Shown piece by piece: positions 12,516-24,894 of a stretch of DNA of 64,000 nucleotides. The DNA is from Wyeomyia smithii (taxonomy: Eukaryota > Arthropoda > Insecta > Diptera > Culicidae), in the NCBI RefSeq assembly GCF_029784165.1, contig NC_073696.1, positions 236,221,271-236,285,270 on the forward strand. Reading direction: 5' to 3'. How positions within the stretch are numbered: position 1 is the stretch's first letter; every line of letters begins with the position of its first letter. Both the position numbers and the translations under genes were made by a program. The notes beneath the pieces are model-generated. The model was not told the origin of the DNA. It saw nothing but the letters and a program-made list of their open reading frames with translations, and did no database searches.

Positions 12516-12677
12516 GGGACCATCCACATACCACGTGGACAGATTTTTAACAATTTTGACCCCCCCCTCCCCCTCCGTGGACAACTGCCCATATAAATTT
12601 TAAAAATCTTATATGGACCGTGGCTATTAGCCAACCCCCTCCCCCCAAAGCTGTCCACGTGGTATGTGGATGGCCCC
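12516..12677. mobile_element. 162-bp MITE, PIF/Harbinger-like
   Basis: Terminal inverted repeats are 25 bp, at 12516-12540 and 12653-12677. They begin GGGACCATCCACATACC and GGGGCCATCCACATACC and match at 24 of 25 positions. The trinucleotide TAA flanks both sides (12513-12515 and 12678-12680). A 3-bp TAA/TTA duplication with GGG-start TIRs is typical of PIF/Harbinger elements. It is too short to code. Confidence 0.85.
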
Positions 12678-13158
12678 TAACAAATATTCCAGAAGGGATG
12701 GTAAAGGTAAGATTTTGAAATAAAAATCAAAACGAACTCCAAAAAAATAAAATTCCGGATAATCGAGTCCGACCTGTACTTAGCTGCGAAAAATAAATTT
12801 GTTTACTCATTGAAAATTTTATCAATGATAAACTGAATCTGCTATTTTTTATTCTCTCGTAGTTGACGAGGAGTCATGATTTTTAAAATGGATGATCTCC
12901 TGATCATTAAAACTTCATGAAACTTAGCCTTGATTGACTGAACTTGACTCTTTCGTCAAGATTCTTTGTGTCAACTGAATTTGTTCTTAATTCAAACTAT
13001 TTCATATTTTTTTCATTATTTTTTAACTTCTGAACTGATTTAGCGAGTAGCGAGTGTTTAAAGATTTTTAATATAAGTTTTACATTGCACTTGGGAAAAA
13101 CGCCAATTGTCAACAGGCCATGCAAAGTTCTAGTGATGTTAAAAATTGATTACAGTAT
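12678..13158. other. Intergenic, nothing recognised
   Basis: AT-rich, no open frame of note and no paired repeats seen. Confidence 0.4.
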
Positions 13159-14265
13159 CATGGGGCAATTCTCGCTCAAACCAGGCCACTAGTGACACGA
13201 GGTCTTTGAAAATTGGTTTTTTTCATTTTAGTTCGATTAAACGCAGTGAAAAATTAATAACTGCACATAAATTTGTTCCATTTGGTGGACCCCTTGTTCG
13301 CCAAGGGGTGAACAAATATTTAGAAAAGTGAAAGTCGAATATTTTTATCGAGCTATATTTCAAATATTTGTCCCAAAACTCTCTACAAACAGCATTTCAT
13401 TATACAGAAAACATCTAGGGCTTTCATGTGGAGTATTCAAAAGTTTGACCGCCATCTTGGATTCGCCGCCATTTTGAATTTTATCATTAAAACGCGTTTT
13501 CGAACAGATTGGCAACCACCGATTTCAATTCTGAGACAACCATTGGAAAGCTGAGAATTTTCTTCGTGGGTATTTTCTTCGTGTTTTCATTATTTCACTT
13601 GTATCTTGTCCACTTAAGAAAGTAGTCCATCTATGGCAGTTCTACCTTATCCAAAAAAGTTCTTCATGAAGACTTATTCAAATCATGTACTTCGCGCATA
13701 CTGAACGATGTGCGTTCAGTGTGCGCTGCGTGGCAAGCAGCGCTTGCTGCTATATCGATCGCGCGGCGCGCGTTGGAAATGTTAAAACTCGGTATAGAAA
13801 ATTGGCTCGACGGCCACGTTTGTTTCGCGACACACCTGATTTTTCGAATGTATCTTGTAGGATTTTTTCTCAGTTTTCCAATGGTTGGCTCAGAATTAAA
13901 ATCGGTGGTTGCCAACCTGTTCAAAAACGCGTTTTAATGATAAAATTCAAAATGGCGGCGAATCCAAGATGGCGGTCAAACTTTTGAATACTCCACATGA
14001 AAGCCCTAGATGTTTTCTGTGTAATGAAATGCTGTTTGTAGAGAGTTTTGGGACAAATATTTGAAATATATCTCGATTAAAATATTCGACTTTCACTTTT
14101 CTAAATATTTGTTCACCCCTTGGCGAACAAGGGGTCCACCAAATGGAACAAATTTATGTGCAGTTATTAATTTTTCACTGCGTTTAATCGAACTAAAATA
14201 AAAAAATCAATTTTCAAAGACCTCGTGTCACTAGTGGCCTGGTTTCAGCGAGAATTGCCCCATGT
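13159..14265. repeat. 1.1-kb palindromic element with ~400-bp inverted arms
   Basis: The left arm (about 13160-13555) begins ATGGGGCAATTCTCGCT and returns in reverse complement as the right arm (about 13865-14265), ending AGCGAGAATTGCCCCAT. Identity is high. Internal landmarks (CACTAGTGACACGAGGTCTT, GGTGGACCCCTTGTTCGCC, TTGACCGCCATCTTGGATTC) occur in both arms. The spacer of about 310 bp is unique and GC-richer, with ATCGATCGCGCGGCGCGCG near 13755. It looks like a fold-back or long-TIR MITE. A third copy of the terminus alone lies near 28812-28850. I could not fix a target duplication. Confidence 0.85.
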
Positions 14266-14977
14266 TGGTATGAGCTTGTCGGCGTTCTAGGAAATTCCCA
14301 AAATTTCAGACTGTCGTGGTTTATCATTATTAGATTTCTGTCTCGCTTGCTTATGGACGCTTGGTTTAAAAAAAAAAAACATTACATATTTTATTTTTCC
14401 AACCACAATATAATTGAAAAAATTAAACAGACTTAAATAAAATCATAATCTTCGCTTCTATAAATTATTAGGATATAATGATAAATTATATAAATTAAAG
14501 AACAAAAAATATATTTAATAAAGTTTAATTGATTAGCTTTCTAAACTATACCAAAGCTTGAAAATGTGAAAAATTTGGAAAATGGAAAAATAAAAATTAC
14601 TTTCCAGCACGCTGTACTCCGATTGGTACATTTTAATTATTTTTATTTTAACGAGTTTTGCAAATAACCAGAAGTCAGTTTTAGAATATTCCATATTCCC
14701 TCGGTTGCCAAAAAAACGGCTCAGAAAAACGTCAAAAAAAAACCCAGAAGTTCAAATTTGGACCAAAAGTTTAAATAATTCGAGATAACACTAGATCTTG
14801 ACGTTTTAAGTATTTTTAAGATATTTGGCATCGAAAATAAAGGTTTCGATATTCCATATTTCATGTAGGGGGAATAGGGGCACAATGAGCACCCTAACTT
14901 GGTTGCTGATTAAGGCATGGAAAACGACAAAAATTTTAAGCTGTCTTCAGTGCAAAACTTGAATTAACTATCTATAA
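14266..14977. other. Intergenic, AT-rich
   Basis: No gene or clear element. Near 14880 a stretch GGGGCACAATGAGCACCC recurs near 15309, hinting at a small dispersed element end. Confidence 0.35.
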
Positions 14978-14987
14978 TTAAAGATAC

Positions 14988-15211
14988 AAAGCAAAGAAAA
15001 GCAAAGCCTTGGTGCTACTTTCCGATTCGGGACTCGACCTTCTGTTTATTATACACAGACTTCGCAGCCAACTGTTAAGTGTACAGGACAATTGCGGGGC
15101 CAGCGCTACGATCCTACTAACACTAACAGTCTCTCCCGAGTCGAGACTCGAACCTACGACAACTGGCTTATTAGGCCAGCATCGTACCTCGAGACCAGCT
15201 GGGAGGGCTAG
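14988..15211 (-). mobile_element. tRNA-derived SINE, minus strand (Gecko-like size)
   Basis: Read on the minus strand it starts near 15211 with a tRNA-like head (AGCTGGTCTCGAGGTACG), then a B box GGTTCGAGTCTCG, then a body of about 150 bp ending in TTTGCTTTTC repeats. Imperfect direct repeats flank it: TTAAAGATAC at 14978-14987 and TTAAAGGTAC at 15212-15221 (9 of 10). The family name is a guess from length; the SINE call rests on the B box, the tail and the duplication. Confidence 0.75.
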
Positions 15212-15299
15212 TTAAAGGTACACTATTCACAAATTGAAAAGATTATCGTATAATGGTGAAAAACACAAATTAGATTCATGCATCAAAAACTAGCAATCG

Positions 15300-15690
15300 A
15301 TCGATGTGTGGGGCACAATGAGCACCCACGGGGTATAAGTTGCAGCAGTTGTTTTCGTGCAAAATTGGTAACCTAGGTAACCACTACAGTGCTGTAGATT
15401 TATACCAATTATGTCGGAATAATTCAACATTTTCAGTATGATTTTTTCGTATTAACAGAAACTTATTTGGCAACTTTGATTTTCTTCAACGCAATGAAAA
15501 CAGATGAAAATACATACAGTTGAAATTTAGGAATTGAGAAAATTCATCTCGTACACTTCTGCTAATTTAAGCTTGTTTTAGGAAATTTGAGGTGAACATT
15601 TCAAAGATTACAGTATTCGTAGTATAACGAGTGATTTTGTTTAGTGATTAAAATAAAAAGTGGTCCGCTAGTGATAAAAAAGTCAGACAG
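15300..15690. mobile_element. Partial inverted copy of the TA-type element at 18219-19208
   Basis: The stretch from about 15360 (GGTAACCTAGGTAACCACTA) to 15690 is the reverse complement, with scattered differences, of about 18530-18845. The copy has no clear ends, so it is a fragment. No coding capacity. Confidence 0.7.
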
Positions 15691-17990
15691 CCGCTGCAGA
15701 TTTAAATGGCTAGTATTCAGCACAGATTGCTCGCTTGAGTTGTCAAAAAATTATTAACCTTTAAATACTTGTTTATTTGCCTTGAGAAAGGCATTTTGCT
15801 GCTCGAAATTGGATTTGCTGATGATAACCTTTATGCTGCTTCAGTAGTGGGGCAATAACGGCAGTCTGACGACATACGCTGAGAAGTGAGAAGAACCGCG
15901 CTGATCCTGAGACATGGTGACCAGCCACAGAGCAAGTGAATCATTTGATTAAAAGGCAGCCATAGGTGCAACCCGCTACTATCCGCTGCAATCCGTTGTT
16001 ACTGCTGAGTGCTGATATCTGCTGCTACTACCGTCAAAGTTGTGGACGGTCTAGCCAGGTCACCTTCCGACCAGAGATGCTAGAATTATTAAGTTAAAAA
16101 CCGTAAATTATACGGATTTCTCCCTCTTTTCTACGGCTTTCCCATATAAATGTTGATCCGTAGAAGTAAACCAATCCGTAGATCTACGGATAAATTCGTA
16201 GATCTGGCAAGCCTGCTTCCGACTAATGAATGTAGCTGGTTTTACCAGAAACACTCTTTTATAGCCAAAGGTTGCTACGAAATGGGCCACGCCTTTCTGT
16301 TCAGTTGTACCATTCTCTAATGTTCTTTAGCATTTGATTCTTGTATACAGTGAATAAACACCGATGGTGCTCTCACACACGCAACGATTTTATTCCATAT
16401 CGTGTTGCGGTTTGTAACATCAAGCGATTTCGTTTACTCGCTGTTGCGTGTTGCATCATGTTGCAACTCAGCAGCTGGGAGACGACGATTTCTGTTCATG
16501 CTGTTTGATAGAATCGACTTCATATCAGTTCTGCATAGTCGAACTAACTACCTTTGAGAATGCGTACTAACAGGGCAGTTTGTTATTTAAAATCGGTTAT
16601 GCTGATCACAGCCTTTGTGCTATCCCAAAAGTGATAATGACTAAATAAAGTTAAAATTAGACAACTACAACATAATTTGATTTCTACGATCCCGCAAAGA
16701 ATGTTTGCTTGTTTTGATGCCAGAAAATTATCCACCTTTAATTACTTGTTTATTCGCCTTGAAAAAAGGCGTTTTGCTGTTCAAAATCGGTTGCTGAACG
16801 CAACCTTTGTGCTGCCTAAACAGTGGGGGAATTAAGCTACACGGACAACGTGCACTGTGGAAACTATTTCACATTCAGTAAATTAGACGGCCGCAACAGA
16901 TTTAAATTGCTAGATCCAGCACAGGATGCTTGCTTGAGTTGTAAAAAAAATATTAACTTTCAATGACTTGTTTATTTGCCTCGAAAAAGGCATTTTGCTG
17001 TTCAAAATTTGATTTGCTGATGGCAATCTGCCCCAACAGTGGGGGGGATAGTGGCAGTCTGGCGACCCACGCTGAGAAGAACCGCGCTGTTCCTGAGACA
17101 TGGTGACCAGCCACAGGACAAGCGATTTGTCTAATTTAAAGGCAGTCACAGGCGCAACTGCTATCCGCTGCAATCCGCTGTTAATGCTGAGTGCTAATAT
17201 CTGCTGCTACTGCGGTCAACGTTGTGGACGATCCAGTCAGCTTACCTTCCGACTAATGACTGTAGCTGTTTTTACCAGAAACACTGTTTTATAGCCGAAG
17301 GTTGGTACGAAATAGGCCACGCCTTTCTGTTTAGTTTCACCATTCTCTAATGTTCTTTAGATAAATTATTTTACAATTCGCATTTGTTTTTTGTATACAG
17401 CGAATAAACACCGATGGTGCTCTCACACACGCAAAGATTTTAACCCGTTCGTGTTGCGGTTTGTAACATCAAGCGATTTCGTTTGCTCGTTGTTGCGTGT
17501 TGCATCATGTTGCAACTTGGCAGCTGGGAGACGACGAAATTCTGTTCATGTTGATTGATTGAATCGACTTTAATTCATTCCTGTTAAGTCTAATTAATTA
17601 CCTTTGTTGAGGCGTTCTAACAGAACAGGGCAGTTTGTTGTTCAAAATCGGTTATACTTCGTGCTGCCCCAACAGTGAGGGGGATTATGTAAATAAACAA
17701 AGTAAATTTTTTGATCGCGACAGCATTTGATTGCTAGGATCCAGCACAGAATGCTTATGTTATTGCCAAAAAGTTATTAACTTTCAATTACCTGGTAATT
17801 TACCTTGAGGAAGTCATTTTGCTGTTCAAAATTTGTGAAAGCTGTTTTCGCGTTCAGTAAATAAGACGGCTGCGACAGATTGTGTTTTCTTGGATTCAGC
17901 ACAGAATGTGTTGTTGCCAAGATAAAGCAAAACTTTAATGCGGGAAGAAGGCCGAAGCCCTTAACTGGCATATCGAGACTTTTGGTGCTA
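15690..17990 (-). repeat. Array of unclassified repeat units (same family as 22630-24660)
   Basis: Two long units and pieces of a third. Recurrent blocks are GCACAGAATGCTTGCTTG, TTATTTGCCTTGAAAAAGGC, CCCCAACAGTGGGGG, GAGACATGGTGACCAGCCAC, CAGAAACACTCTTTTATAGC, GAATAAACACCGATGGTGCT and TTGCGTGTTGCATCATGTTG. A sub-block of about 170 bp repeats within each unit. I assign the minus strand because the promoter-bearing copy at 22630-24660 reads leftward. No protein-coding frame is conserved between copies. Confidence 0.75.
16072..16215. mobile_element. 144-bp hAT-type MITE
   Basis: It interrupts one repeat unit. The 8-bp CTTCCGAC stands on both sides (16064-16071 and 16216-16223), and the sister unit near 17250 reads straight through (ACCTTCCGACTAATGA in the first copy, without the insert). 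The ends, CAGAGATGCTAG and (complement) CAGGCTTGCCAG, are imperfect inverted repeats. An 8-bp duplication with CAG ends fits hAT. Confidence 0.8.
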
Positions 17991-18004
17991 CCTCGCCGCT
18001 GCAC

Positions 18005-19720
18005 AATGGTTTAAAAGTCGATTTTGACGCGCTAAATTGATAGCTCCACGTACGTTGGATATACAATTATGACGTCTTCAGCAAAAATGGTGGGTAAGAC
18101 CTCCTGCATCTTTTGGTGCTATGAGATTTGTGATTAATCTCCCCAAAAGTGAGATGAAAAATTTATTTTTTTGCTCCATCGAGATACAGAGTTTGTGTCT
18201 TTGGTAAAGTTATAGGTAGGGGAACTTCTCCATTATTCATCTAAGCCCGTATATTCATCTCATCCAACATGTAAACACAATTAAAAACAGGAAAAACGCA
18301 TATTTTATCCTTAAACCAATCTGCTAATCCATGGAATGGATTCTTCTTAGTTCACTCATTTCTCATTAAGTAGAAACCTCAAAAACTCACTTTAAAGCTC
18401 TAAATTTGATATAATAGTCAGGCATCTGCACTCGGAAACTCATTTATTTCAATCACCTACCTCAGAAAACAAAATCCGCGCATTGTTCTGTAAGGCTACA
18501 ACGGGACTCGTTCAGCAGCCAACCAAAGTTTTTCTCATTACTAGCGGACAATTTTTTATTTTAATCACTAAACCAAATCACCCACTACACTAAAAATACT
18601 GTAATCTTTGAAACGTTCACCTCAAATTTCTGAGAACCAGCTTGAATTAGCAGAAATATATGAGATGTATTTCTACAATTCTCAAATTTCAACTGTATGT
18701 ATTTTCATCTGTTTTCACTGCCTTGAAGAAAATAAAAAGTTACCAAATCGGTTTTTGTTAATACGAACAAATCATACTGAAAATGTTGAATTATTCCGAC
18801 ATAATTGATATGAAAGGACAGCACTGCAGTGGTTACCTAGGTTACCATATTTGAACGTAAACAACTACAGCGGATATCTAGGTAACCTACTACGACGGGC
18901 TGCGGCTACGTTCATTCAGGATTAACAGTGCATTGCAGTGTGATGAATATGGGGGCGTCGTGAGATGAATAATTGAGCAGTGATTTAAGTTTTGAGATGG
19001 ATATGGAAGCGTTGTGCAAAATGGTTTGTTTTACAAAATTCAGGATAAATCAAGCTCAATTTACTAAATATACAATACTGAACGATTCTATAAGAGCACG
19101 TAAGCGTATTTTGTTTATTTGTTCAATGATTTCATGAAAATATGTTATTTAATCAGTGCATTCTTCGTGAATATCGGCTTAATGAGATGAATAATGGAGC
19201 AATTCTCCTATAACCAATACAACCAACTTTGCAGAAGACAAAAAATTCGTATCTGTTACTCAAATTGACTTAGAGAGTTTTTAATGAAAATATACCTGTC
19301 AAAACACATTTTTCAATGAAAGATATTTTATTCTATTTTCTAGGCCTTCACAATGTTCTACAAAGTTGTTAGTAGGATCAATATACATAACTGTCTGGAA
19401 GGTACTATATTCGTATTGTTTGAAAAACTATGAGTTATGGGCTTATTTTAATTTTTTTTTCGCCACATTTCAAATCACTGTATCATTCTTAGGGGCAGGT
19501 AGATGCAGATTCGGTAGTAAGCATATGAAAGTATAACAATAGAACTTTCAAACGCTGGTGGTTTCGCTAGTCCACGACTTTCTGCTGATGTGTTATGTTC
19601 ATAACAAAAAACCTCGTTTTTACCCTCTTTAATGATTTAACCAGGTAAAATATTAATATTGTAAACCAAGATACCACGTAATAAGTTCGTATCTATGGTG
19701 ACCATCCTACCAAGCGAGCT
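18005..19720 (+). repeat. Left arm of a large inverted repeat (interrupted)
   Basis: From GGTTTAAAAGTCGATTTTGA to about CCATCCTACCAAGCG the sequence is the reverse complement of 25932-26645, apart from a 990-bp insertion at 18219-19208. Without the insertion the arm is about 720 bp. Arms of this length suggest a long-TIR DNA element, or an inverted duplication, enclosing 19.7-25.9 kb. Confidence 0.85.
18219..19208. mobile_element. 990-bp TA-insertion element with short TIRs
   Basis: Its ends read GGGGAACTTCTCCATTATTC and, complemented from the right, GGAGAATTGCTCCATTATTC. TA is duplicated at 18217-18218 and 19209-19210. The opposite arm of the host repeat, near 26429-26435, has the unoccupied site (ATAGGTATAACC in the same sense), which fixes the insertion to the base. 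It has no transposase frame, so it is a non-autonomous element; superfamily open (TA duplication allows Tc1/mariner-type). Confidence 0.85.
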
Positions 19721-19774
19721 AATCGCTAAGTCGCTAACCGGAAAATTTAGCTCGATAATCGCTGAACGCTAAAC

Positions 19775-22329
19775 TAGGGTGGTTTACCGGTAAAACAAAA
19801 ACCGGTAAAACCGGTTAAACCGATATTTTTTTCAATACCGAAATACCGGTATAGAAGAGGCGAAAAAACCGGTATTTTTGGTATTTTTCTTAAAATTGAA
19901 AAAAAAACTTGTCACAATGTTCATAAATCATTGTAGGGCTAATGAGTGCTACCAACTTAGATAGGCGTTAAAAATCATATGACGGTGTATATAATAAATA
20001 CATTTACACAAAAGCAACATTGAACATAAATTTATTTTCTAAGTAAATCAGCTAATCTCTATACACACTCATACTTACAGGGGCAACTAGTGAGTTTCGA
20101 ACCTACTAGTCAACTACAAGTTCTGGAAATCATAGTTTGAGGCAGCAATCACAATCATGGTCGCGAAAAATCGCAAGTCATTATTCGTTTTGTGCTATTT
20201 CGAGGTAAAACTAAATAAATAAGATATAAATATAAATTTGGATTAGGAATTTATTTTTTGTTTGGCATCTCCGTGTGCATTACACAGGTTGAACCTAGTT
20301 ATGGACGAGTTGCTCCTGATACAAAGTGTTTACAGGATGAAATAATCAATCAATGAAGAATTTCATCCTAAACATTACTGTCCCTTGAAAAATTACATTT
20401 AAATAGCTATAGCATGGTCAAAGCTTCGTCGCCCATACCGCAGGGGATTTTACTAGCAATATTTCTAGTTGAGAAAAATGTTTTCTCAGGTTCAACTGAA
20501 TTTGGACGAACTGTTCAAACAGACAGATCCGAATAGAGAAGTATTTACCTTCGGTTTCTTTGGATTCTTGTCTGATCATCATTTTATTTTCTTCTTTATT
20601 TATTTACTCTTCTCAACAGTTTCAGTTTCTCTAAGAATTTTGAAGTTATTCACTAGCTTAAAGCTATGTTTGGCGATGTGAAAGAAAATTGAATTAAAAA
20701 TCTGCATGTTTTTTTTTTTTGTTCATATGAGTTTCGAAATTATGTTCTTCGTCATCATATCACACGATTCATTCATTGAAGTTTTCCAAACACTGTTAAA
20801 TGTAACTGGATCGTATACCACAAGAGATCAAAACAATTTTCGCAGTGCACATAGGAGTATTTCAGTCAAAAAGCTGGCCAAAATACGAAAAAAATAATTT
20901 AAGTGTTCCTCGTGCTATCGGTCCTTTTTGCATTCTCTGATACTTACTACATTGTATGCAGCCCATCTTGAAATTTTCTGTATTGTTTACAAACGACAGT
21001 AACTATCATAACCTTGGTATTAGTTAGAGCCCATGAATAAGTCACAAACTGTTCTACGAAAAATATAAACTTCTACTCATGTTATTATAACTTTAAAGAT
21101 ATCCTTGAGCGTCAACGGAGTCGCTTTAGTTCAAATAAAATCGACAGTTTCGAAATATGACAAAATTGGTATAGCTTAATCATGAAATTGTAAAGTTGGT
21201 CGGAAGCTTCACATTCATGTCGGCCAAGGAAAAATTTGATTGCAGTGATCGAAGCAAGAGACGCAAAACGCAAAGGCTAAGAGAAAATGTACCATTGGAT
21301 TAGTTGAGTTACGCAGTTAACATGACTCAATGATCTACTGGAAGCACTGTGGTTTCCAAAATATTTATATTCTTTTGAAGCGAGTGATTTAAAAAACGCT
21401 TTAAAAGTAGCAGAATCAATTATTGGCAAAAAGTTCACCAAATTCACCAGAACAAGCTTTTACTATATTTGTACTTTTTTCGAATTTCAGAGTGATGGTG
21501 ATCTTACTTGACGAAAACTTGTTAATAATAAGTTTTTATGTCTAAATATAAAGTTGAATAGAGATAAAATCACTTTAAAACACATTAGAAATGTAAATGA
21601 TAAACAATGTAAATGATAAACCTTTCAAAAGGTCCTATCTGCTTTCATCGTTTTTCCGAAACGTCTTTTCATTTTGGAAATGTTTAGCTTAAGTAACTCT
21701 CCCAAGCGTGTTTTTTTGTTCAGATGCTAGAGTAATCCCTCCGCTATCAACTTGTGCAAATAACGTGTCAAAAAAGATGTTTAATAAGTTGCGGTGATTG
21801 AAAGAAAGTGACTGATTAAAAAATCGATCAAAGCAGTTGACCTTTTGAAATGTTTCTCTAGATTTGCTATCTGAAAACTCATTAAAAAAATTTTGGCCAA
21901 GTTTTTGTTTTACGTACTCCTATGTGCAATGGTCTAAATCTTACAAAAAAAATCTGGATCGTAATAAAGCATAGGTACTCATAAATGGAAAACCATAGTT
22001 ATGCAGTGACACGTCCATAGATGCAACCTGAGACGCTGAGCGAACAATAAATTTAAAATCAAAATTAATGTAAATTTTTTAGTTTTATTTTAAATAGTAC
22101 AGTGAGAATAATTAGTTTTTTGCGGACATGATTGTCATCACTTCCCCAAACTATGATTTTCAGACTTTTGTAGTTGAACAAGTAGGTTCAAAGAACACGA
22201 GTCGCCCCTGGTTTGCGTAAATCCGAAAAAAAAATGAAAATACCGGTTTTTTACCGGTTTTACCGGTTTTCATTTTTATGAATACCGAAATACCGGTTTT
22301 TCGAAAAGTCGGTAATACCGACCACCCTA
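19775..22329. mobile_element. 2.55-kb hAT-type transposon with ACCGGT subterminal repeats
   Basis: Starts TAGGGTGGTTTACCGG and ends ACCGACCACCCTA. An exact 8-bp direct repeat CGCTAAAC flanks it (19767-19774 and 22330-22337), the hAT hallmark. Both ends carry many ACCGGT/ATACCGG motifs within 150 bp of the tip; hAT transposases are known to bind subterminal repeats. The interior is AT-rich and holds only short frames (for example 20469-20681) with no hAT dimerisation domain visible, so it is non-autonomous or dead. Confidence 0.85.
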
Positions 22330-22337
22330 CGCTAAAC

Positions 22338-22400
22338 GCTAAACCCACATTAGCGGAACTTTCGCTAATCGCTAATCGCTAACATTTAATATGTAAATAG
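22338..22400. repeat. GCTAATCGCTAA-rich subterminal array, left part
   Basis: Together with 19723-19774, which it joined before the hAT insertion, this forms a cluster of GCTAA(T/C)CGCTAA motifs. A reverse-oriented cluster lies at 24895-25063, suggesting the two ends of one element. Confidence 0.55.
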
Positions 22401-22629
22401 TCATATCGCTATGTTTATTGCTCATGTTTTGTAAGATTTGAACCTATTTGATCTGTTTTGGTTAAACAAACGAAAACAATTACTTTTTAAAGCTATTTAC
22501 AGTAAGAGGTTCACGATACGGTATTCATATTTGATTTTGTAAAAACAAGAATAACAAAAGTTATTTAGCTTGCATTGAAATAGATACTCTTAGGAATGTT
22601 TTCATGAAAATTCAATTATTATCTGAATC

Positions 22630-24660
22630 GAAAAAATCACAGGAGGGTTGTGTGCAAAGCCACGACCACAAGGTTGAAGTAGAATACTTTTACACAGCTC
22701 TACTTACGACTGTACATTAACCTACGGCCGAGCGAATCGGTTCGCGCCGCTTTTCGCGTTTAGCCTGGCAGAGGCCTAATTCGCACGGCCAACACAATAG
22801 AAAGGTGTTTTCACATTGAAAATTAGACAAGGCTGTACTGGAGTAAGTGTTGGCAAATGCATCAGCCGCTAATACCGCCGCTATCGTACGAAAGTCAGCC
22901 TGGCAGAGGCCTGAGACGTGGTGACCAACCACAGGGCAAGTGATTTGTTTAATTTGAAGGCAGCCACAGGCGCAACCCGCTGCTATCCTCTGTTACTGCT
23001 GAGTGCTGATATCTGCTGTCAACGTTGTGGACGGTCCATCCAGCTCACCATCCGACTGATGAATGTAGCTAGTTTTCCCAGAAACACTCTTTTATAGCCG
23101 AAGGGTGCTACGAAATAGGCCACGCCTTTCAGTTCAGGTTTACCATTTCCTTATGTTATTTAGAAGAATTATTCCACAATTCTCGCTAAACATGTGAAAA
23201 AGGCCCATGTGCCATATGTAAACAAGCCACAATTTTACGTTTTTCGATTAATACAAGCCTAATCTACCCGTACACATAAGATTGTTCGATTAAGAGTAAA
23301 TTCTTTTATCAATAAATCATATTATTAAGGGCAGATTTCGCTTGTATTAATCAAAAAACGAGAAAATTTGGCTTGTATACATAAGGCACATGGGCCCTTT
23401 TCACATGTTTGGCGAGAATTCGCATTTGATTTTTATAACCAGCGAATAAACACCGATGGTGCTTTCACACACGCAACGTTTTTAACCCGTATCTTATTGC
23501 GGTTTGTAACATCAAGCGATTTCGTTTGCTCGCTGTTGCGTGTTGCATCATGTTGCAACTTGGCAACTGGGAGACGACGAAATTCTGTTACTGCTGATTG
23601 ATTGAATCGACTTCATATTAGCTCTGCACAGTCGAACTAACTGCTTTGTGAATGCGTTCTAACAGGGCAGTTTATTATTCAATGTCGTTTATGCTGATCG
23701 CAGCCTTTGCGCTGCCCCTACAGTGGAGGGTTTACTAAATAAAGTAAAAATTAGACACCTACAACAGAATTTGATTGCATCCCGCTCAGAATGTCTGCTT
23801 GTGTTGATGCCAGAAAATTATTAACCTTCAATTATTTTTTTATTTGCCTTGAAAAAAGCATTTTGCGGTTCAAAATCGGTTGCTAATTACAACCTTTGAG
23901 CTGCCCTAACATTGGGGGAATTAAGATACACGGACAACATGCACTGTGGAAGCTTTCACTGCACTGTGGAACATTCAGTAAATTAGACGGGTGCGACAAA
24001 TTTAAATTGCTAGGATGCAACACAGAATGCTTGCTTGCGTTGACAAAAATTATTAACTTTCAATGACTTGTTTATTTGCCTTGAAAAAGCATTTTGATTT
24101 CCAAAATTGGATTTCCTGATGGCAAGCTTTATGCTGCCCCAACACGGGGGAAATAATGGCTGTCTGGCGACACACGCTGAGAAAAACTGCGCTGCTCCTG
24201 AGACGTGGTGACCATCCACAGGGCTAGTGCTGCTGCTAAGGAAGGACGACTGCTGTTGTCGCTGTCTAGAACTATTTTGAGCGGCTCCGGCTGAAACAAG
24301 CACTTATATAGGCCAAATAGCATGTTTTCAATTGCAAGGTATATGATCCTGTCGACCGTGCTTGGGAAGCAAGCATATAACGACCAATCAGAGGTCGAAT
24401 TTTTCGTTTTGACAAGGCATGACTATTTTCAATAGTACAATAGTGTGAATAAAAAAATTACAATTATCTTATTTTGGGTAGAATCTTAGAAGATTTTCCA
24501 ATCTATTGCTGGAAGAACGAAGGAAATCCATCGAATACTAACCGATTTATTGGCATTTGAAATTGGACATATTTTTCACTTTTTTCGGTTTTAGATTTTC
24601 ATTTCACATCCCTATGTAGCCGAACTTCCTGAGAGAAGTATTCTACTTCAAAATAGAACC
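22630..24660 (-). mobile_element. Unclassified repeat element with Pol II-type promoter, full copy
   Basis: Reading leftward it begins near 24651 with TTGAAGTAGAATACTTCTC. It passes a CCAAT box and a TATA box (separate entries), then CAG-rich leader sequence and the recurrent blocks listed for 15690-17990. Near 22692-22674 comes an inverted form of the start motif (AAAGTATTCTACTTCAA). Similarity to the second copy (27800-28730) extends a further 40 bp, so the inverted motif is near, not at, the end. No protein is conserved. It may be a non-autonomous element mobilised by another, or an lncRNA-type repeat; I cannot name the family. Confidence 0.6.
24300..24395 (-). promoter_or_regulatory. Core promoter of the repeat element: TATA and CCAAT boxes
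   Basis: On the minus strand, TGATTGGTCG (inverted CCAAT, 24381-24390) lies about 70 bp upstream of CCTATATAAG (24303-24312). A TTTCAGCC initiator-like site follows roughly 10-15 bp downstream. The same arrangement with the same spacing is kept in the copy at 28035-28140, while flanks differ more. Confidence 0.6.
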
Positions 24661-24894
24661 AAAGTTCTCATAATTTCAAGCTAATTGCAATGCATCAAAG
24701 TTCTTGGTGTGCCAAAAATTCAATCTAGACCTTGTGCTTGTTCTTCAAAATGCTCCTGTGGCTTGTACGATAACTGGAACTCCATTCTAGGGTAAAAAAC
24801 TGACAAAAGTAACTTTCGCAGTAAAGTATGTTCATCTTTCGAAGCAATTTACGTACGCCATCAGCAATTCACAGTTTTTCTAAATATGTCTATT

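Noticed and set aside
13685..13987. Overlapping ORFs on both strands in the palindrome
   Set aside because: They arise from the spacer and arm of the inverted repeat and have no domain.
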